A stretch of DNA of 64,000 nucleotides from Lentzea guizhouensis (GTDB lineage: Bacteria; Actinomycetota; Actinomycetes; Mycobacteriales; Pseudonocardiaceae), in contig NZ_CP016793.1 of the NCBI RefSeq assembly GCF_001701025.1, positions 9,858,001 through 9,922,000 of the forward strand, read 5' to 3'. The translations under genes were made by a program, and so were the position numbers. This document shows positions 60,301-64,000 of the stretch, in pieces (the first letter of the stretch is position 1; each line of letters begins with the position of its first letter). The notes beneath the pieces were generated by a model. The model was not told where the DNA came from, did not search any database, and saw only the letters and a list, made by a program, of their open reading frames with translations.

Positions 60301-63300
60301 AACACCTCGAACCTCGTGCCGCTGCAACACCTCTGCCAACGCCGCCCGGTCCGCGACGTCACATGCCACGACGGAGACTCGTGCCCCCAACGCTTCCAGC
60401 TCGCTCACGTCACCCTGACCGCTGCGGCTGACCAGCACCAGCGAGGTCACGCCGTGCGTCTCGACCAGGTGCCGCGCCACGATCCGGCCCAGCCCACCGG
60501 TACCGCCGGTGATCAGCACCGGACTCTCCCACACCGCACCGGAAGACCCCTGTGCCCGCCCGAGCCGCGCCGCACGCACCTTGCCACCGCGGATCGCCAG
60601 CTGCGGCTCGTCGAGCTCCAGCGCCGCGGGTACCAGCTCCCCACCGTCCACGTCGACCAACCCGAACCGGTCGGGGTGCTCGGTCTGCGCGGTCCGCACC
60701 AGTCCCCACACCGCCGCACCGGCCAGGTCGTCACCCTCGACCGCACCGCGCGTGACGAACACCAGCCGCCCGTCGCGGTCCTCGCGAACCCACTCCTGCA
60801 CCAGTTCCAGCGCCCGGTGGGTGGCAGCACGAACCGACTCGGCGTCCTGCTCCCCGCCCACGGCCGCCAGCACGACGTCCGCGTCCGCCGCGGGAACCTG
60901 CCCGAGCCCGAACTCGTCCGGCCCGAGCACACCGACCGTCCTGGTCGTCTCCGCCGGCACCGCGACCGGCGTCCACCGCACCGCGAACAACGCGTCCAGC
61001 TCCGGCTTCTCCGCCGCGACCGCCCGCATGACCAGCGACTCGACCGAGGCCACCGGGTTGCCCGCCGGGTCGGCCACCGCGATCCGCAGTCCGTTGCCGT
61101 CGCGCGTCATCTTGACCCGCAACGCCGTCGCGCCGGTCGCGTGCAACGACACGTTCTCCCATGCGAACGGCAGCCCGGCCTGCCCGCTCTCGTCCAGCAA
61201 CGAGGCGTGCAGCGCAGCGTCCAGCAACGCCGGGTGCAACCCGAACGGCTTGACGTTCACGTCGTCCGGCAACGCGACCTCGGCATAGGTGGTGTCACCG
61301 TCACGCCACGCCGCCCGCAGCCCCCGGAACAGGCCGCTGTAAGCGAATCCAGCTTCCGCGAACCTCTCGTAACAACCCTCGACGTCGACCGCATCGGCGT
61401 TCGGCGGCCACACCGGCACGTCGAACTCGACCCGCTGCTCCCCCTTGGCCAGCACACCGCTGACGACCTGCGTCCACGGCGCGTCCGCCACCTCGTCCGG
61501 CCGCGCGTGGATGGTGAACGTCCGCCGCTCCTCGCCCGCCGACACCTTCATCTGCAACGCCAGCCCGCCGTGCTCCGGCAGCACGACCGGCGCCGACAAC
61601 GTCAGCTCCTCCAGCCGGTCGCACCCGACCTCGTCACCCGCCCGCATCGCGAGCTCCACGAGCGCCGCACCGGGCACCATCACGCGCCCGGAGACCACGT
61701 GGTTGCCCAGCCACGGATGCGTGCGCAGTGCCAGCCTGCTCGTGAACAGGAACCCTTCCCCGTCAGCGAGTTCCGCCGCGGCGATCAGCAACGGATGCCC
61801 GACCGCGACCATGCCGATCCCGGACGCGTCGTCACCACCGATCCGCACCGCCGGCCAGTACCGCTGGTGGTCGAACGCGTAGGTGGGCAGGTCGATCTTC
61901 CTGCCACCCGCGCAGAACCCGCTCCAGTCAACCCGCACACCGTCGACGTGCAACCGCGCCAACGCCGTCAGCGCCGCCGTCGCCTCGTCCTTGTCCTTGC
62001 GCAGCACCGGAACCGCGTCCTCGACGAGCGCGGACAGCACCCCGTCCGGCCCGATCTCCAGGAACGTCGTGGCCCCGTTCTGCCGCAGCCGCCGCACGTT
62101 CTCCGCGAACCGCACCGCATCCCGCACGTGGTTCACCCAGTACTCGACCGTCGTGACGTCACCGCTCGCAACAACCGGAATCTCCGGCTGGCGCAACGTG
62201 ATCTCCGCGAGTGACTCGCGGAAGTCGTCCAGCATCGGCTCCATCAACGGCGAGTGGAACGCGTGCGACACCTTCAGCCGCTTGCTCTTCCACCTCTGCG
62301 CGATGGCGAACACTTCTTCTTCGTCGCCCGCGATCACCACCGACTGCGGCCCGTTGACCGCCGCCACCGACACGTTCCCGCTCAGATGCGGCAACACTTC
62401 TTCCTCGGACGCAACGACCGACACCATCGCGCCGCCCTCCGGCAACGCCTGCATGAGCGCCGACCGCGCCGTCACCAGCAGGCACGCGTCCTCCAGGCTC
62501 AGCACACCGGCCACGTGCGCCGCCGCGATCTCTCCGATCGAGTGCCCCGCCACCTGCTCGGCTCGCACTCCCCACGACTCGACCAACCGGTGCAGCGCCA
62601 CCTCGACAGCGAAGATCGCCGGCTGCGCAACCCCCGTCTGGTTCAGCGCCTCCGCGTCCTCACCCCACATGACCTCGCGCACCGCGGGATCCAGGTACTG
62701 CAACACACCGTCGAGCGCCTCCGCGAACACGGGGAACCGCGCGTACAGCTCGCGTCCCATCCCGAGTCGTTGCGCCCCTGTCCGGAGAACAACACGCCAG
62801 CGGTGCGCCGCCCGCCGCGCGCGATCTCGCCGTCCAGCACACGGCCCGGTGCTCGAACGCATCCGCTGGTCCAGCAGCGAGTACCCGATGTCAGCGCGCT
62901 GCCGTCCGCCGCCCGACTCGACCTGCGTCGCCGCCGCAACCGCGCCGACACAGCCACGGAATCGATTCCGATTCGCAGGCCCCCTGGGGGGATCCACCCC
63001 CCATCCAATCATCTCAGGCAGGTCTGACAATCCGGCGCGCCGGCGCCTCCAAGATCACGTGCGCGTTCGTCCCGGACAGCCCGAACGACGACACACCAGC
63101 CCGCCGCGGCCGCTCCACCGCAGGCCACGGCGTCGCCTCCGTCACCAGCGAAACCGCGCCCTCCGACCAGTCGACGTGCGACGACGGCGACGTGACGTGC
63201 AGCGTCGGCGGCACCACACCGTGCCGCATCGCCTGGACCATCTTGATCACACCCGCGACACCCGCCGCGGCCTGCGCGTGCCCGATGTTCGACTTGACCC

Positions 63301-64000
63301 CACCGAGCAGCAACGGCACCGACCGGTCCTGCCCGTACGTCGCCAGCAACGCCTGCGCCTCGATCGGGTCACCCAGCGTCGTGCCCGTGCCGTGCGCCTC
63401 CACCGCATCGACATCGGCCACCGACAGACCGGCCGAAGCCAGCGCCTGCCGGATCACCCGCTGCTGCGACGGCCCGTTCGGCGCCGTCAAGCCGTTCGAC
63501 GCACCGTCCTGGTTGATCGCCGACCCCGCGCAGCACCGCCAGCACGGTGTGCCCGTTGCGCACCGCGTCCGACTGCCGCTCCAGCACCAGCAACCCGACG
63601 CCCTCCGACCAGCCGACACCGTCCGCCGAGTCCGAGAACGCCTTGCACCGCCCGTCCTCCGCCAGCCCGCGCTGACGCGAGAACCCGACGAACGCACCCG
63701 GCGTCGACATCACCGTCACACCGCCGGCCAGCGCCAGCGAACACTCACCGGCCCGAAGAGCCTGCGCCGCCAGGTGCATCGCCACCAACGACGACGAGCA
63801 CGCCGTGTCGATCGACACCGACGGCCCCTCGAACCCGAACGTGTATGAAACGCGCCCGGACACCACCGACGGTGACGTACCGGCACCCTGGTGCCCCTCG
63901 GAGTCGGCCTCGAGGATCTGCGCGTAGTCCGAGTACATGACACCGGCGAACACACCGGTCCGCGACCCGCGCAGCGACGTCGGGTCGATGCCCGCCCGCT
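54118..64000 (-). CDS. Modular type I polyketide synthase, two modules visible, runs off window end
   Basis: From the window end the order is KS, AT, DH, KR, ACP, KS, AT, DH, KR, ACP, then a docking tail. Active sites in the second module: KS Cys-1360, His-1495, His-1533 (numbered on the 2970-residue open frame that begins at 63030); AT GHSIGE Ser-1880 with HAFH, so malonyl-specific; DH His-2157 ([14 protein letters not shown]) and Asp-2313; KR GGTGGLG with LDD (B-type), Ser-2679, Tyr-2692, Asn-2696; ACP Ser-2852. The first module has the same sites intact (AT Ser-164, DH His-444, KR LDD 917-919, ACP Ser-1131). Both modules thus install a double bond. No thioesterase. Frameshifts interrupt 62.77-63.53 kb. 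Confidence 0.95.
57844..58110 (-). repeat. Gly/Ala/Arg-rich repeat insertion in KS-AT linker
   Basis: About 89 residues of degenerate pentapeptide repeats (roughly G-x-x-G-A / G-x-G-G-A, e.g. [20 protein letters not shown]) in the linker after the module-B KS. The DNA has a 15-bp periodicity. No comparable run is seen in module A. The linker there is normally short and structured. Confidence 0.85.
58129..58171. repeat. Intermodular direct repeat, copy in module B
   Basis: A 43-44 bp sequence with two C6/G6 runs around GGATCC, repeated at 62978-63020. This copy is in frame ([14 protein letters not shown] on the minus strand). Confidence 0.8.
59515..64000 (-). other. PKS module A: KS (partial)-AT-DH-KR-ACP
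   Basis: KS about 63070 to beyond 64000, with the DTACSSSLV cysteine and HGTGTT motif present but the frame split by an extra G at 63524-63527. AT about 62793-61852 (HAFH, malonyl); its first 60 residues are scrambled by indels. DH about 61803-61015 with [11 protein letters not shown] and [12 protein letters not shown] core about 60522-59881 with LDD motif. ACP about 59754-59515 (LGFDSLTA). All reductive sites read as active. Confidence 0.9.
62978..63020. repeat. Intermodular direct repeat, copy in module A with one base missing
   Basis: Identical to the copy at 58129-58171 except for one lost C (CATCCAATC against CATCCCAATC), which shifts the frame. It shows by internal comparison that a single-base deletion occurred here. 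Confidence 0.8.

Noticed and set aside
59263..62214. A 983-residue plus-strand open frame opposite PKS module A
   Set aside because: Same reasoning: Arg/Gln/Pro-rich shadow of the minus-strand gene.
1..64000. tRNA, rRNA, CRISPR arrays, transposases or integrases
   Set aside because: None could be found by reading for cloverleaf ends, rRNA-like segments, regular spaced repeats or DDE/tyrosine-recombinase motifs.

Overview
This is 64 kb of high-GC DNA from an actinomycete, most likely a member of the Pseudonocardiales (Lentzea, Saccharothrix and relatives are my best guess; that placement is inference from gene content, not a database match). Supporting signs are GTG/TTG starts, a mycoredoxin, a standalone LigC-type ATP-dependent ligase, MAB_1171c-type and DUF4360 proteins, XRE-TPR regulators, and a modular type I polyketide synthase.

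Region 1 (1-17 kb) is housekeeping plus secreted polysaccharide degradation: a LysR fragment, EamA exporter, RluA pseudouridine synthase, APH-like kinase, divergent inositol-monophosphatase-like protein, GH92 mannosidase, two tandem GH19 chitinases, two tandem DUF4360 secreted proteins, threonine ammonia-lyase, an AA10 LPMO with a C-terminal membrane anchor, and a ThuA/ricin-B protein. Four 16-bp DasR-like palindromes sit before both chitinases and the ThuA/ricin gene, suggesting a local N-acetylglucosamine/chitin regulon.

Region 2 (17-40 kb) is chromosomal filler with several small modules: an XRE / ImmA-IrrE peptidase / MAB_1171c membrane trio; LigC-YigZ; an alpha/beta hydrolase divergent from its TetR regulator with two inverted operators; a secreted GH3 beta-glucosidase with a CebR-like operator; XRE-TPR plus YdcF divergent from a GRDP-like protein plus an APH-like kinase; a GluRS resembling the clostridial type; Zn-alcohol dehydrogenase; a Sua5/YciO-type protein; a subtilase; a NUDIX hydrolase; an XRE-TPR regulator followed by a 128-bp hairpin; and a ParB-like regulator.

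Region 3 (about 39.8-64 kb) looks like one edge of a polyketide gene cluster. From the right: a modular PKS (two visible modules, both KS-AT(malonyl)-DH-KR-ACP, hence two conjugated double bonds; runs off the window end), a tandem 3-hydroxyacyl-CoA dehydrogenase, a glycosyltransferase N-domain fragment, two LAL-type LuxR regulators, a PAS-LuxR regulator of the PimM kind, an aldehyde dehydrogenase and a FabH/KAS III, all on the minus strand, then a Crp/Fnr regulator and two PucR-type regulators. A near-consensus PAS-LuxR operator lies between the divergent PucR and Crp genes. Two reduced-by-dehydration malonyl modules plus PAS-LuxR and LAL regulators point to a polyene-type product (inference).

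Reading frames from 40.5 kb onward are interrupted repeatedly by single-base indels, several at G/C runs, while none were seen before 40 kb. The two PKS modules serve as internal references and show that at least some of these are single-base losses or gains; sequencing or assembly error is the simplest explanation, real decay the alternative.
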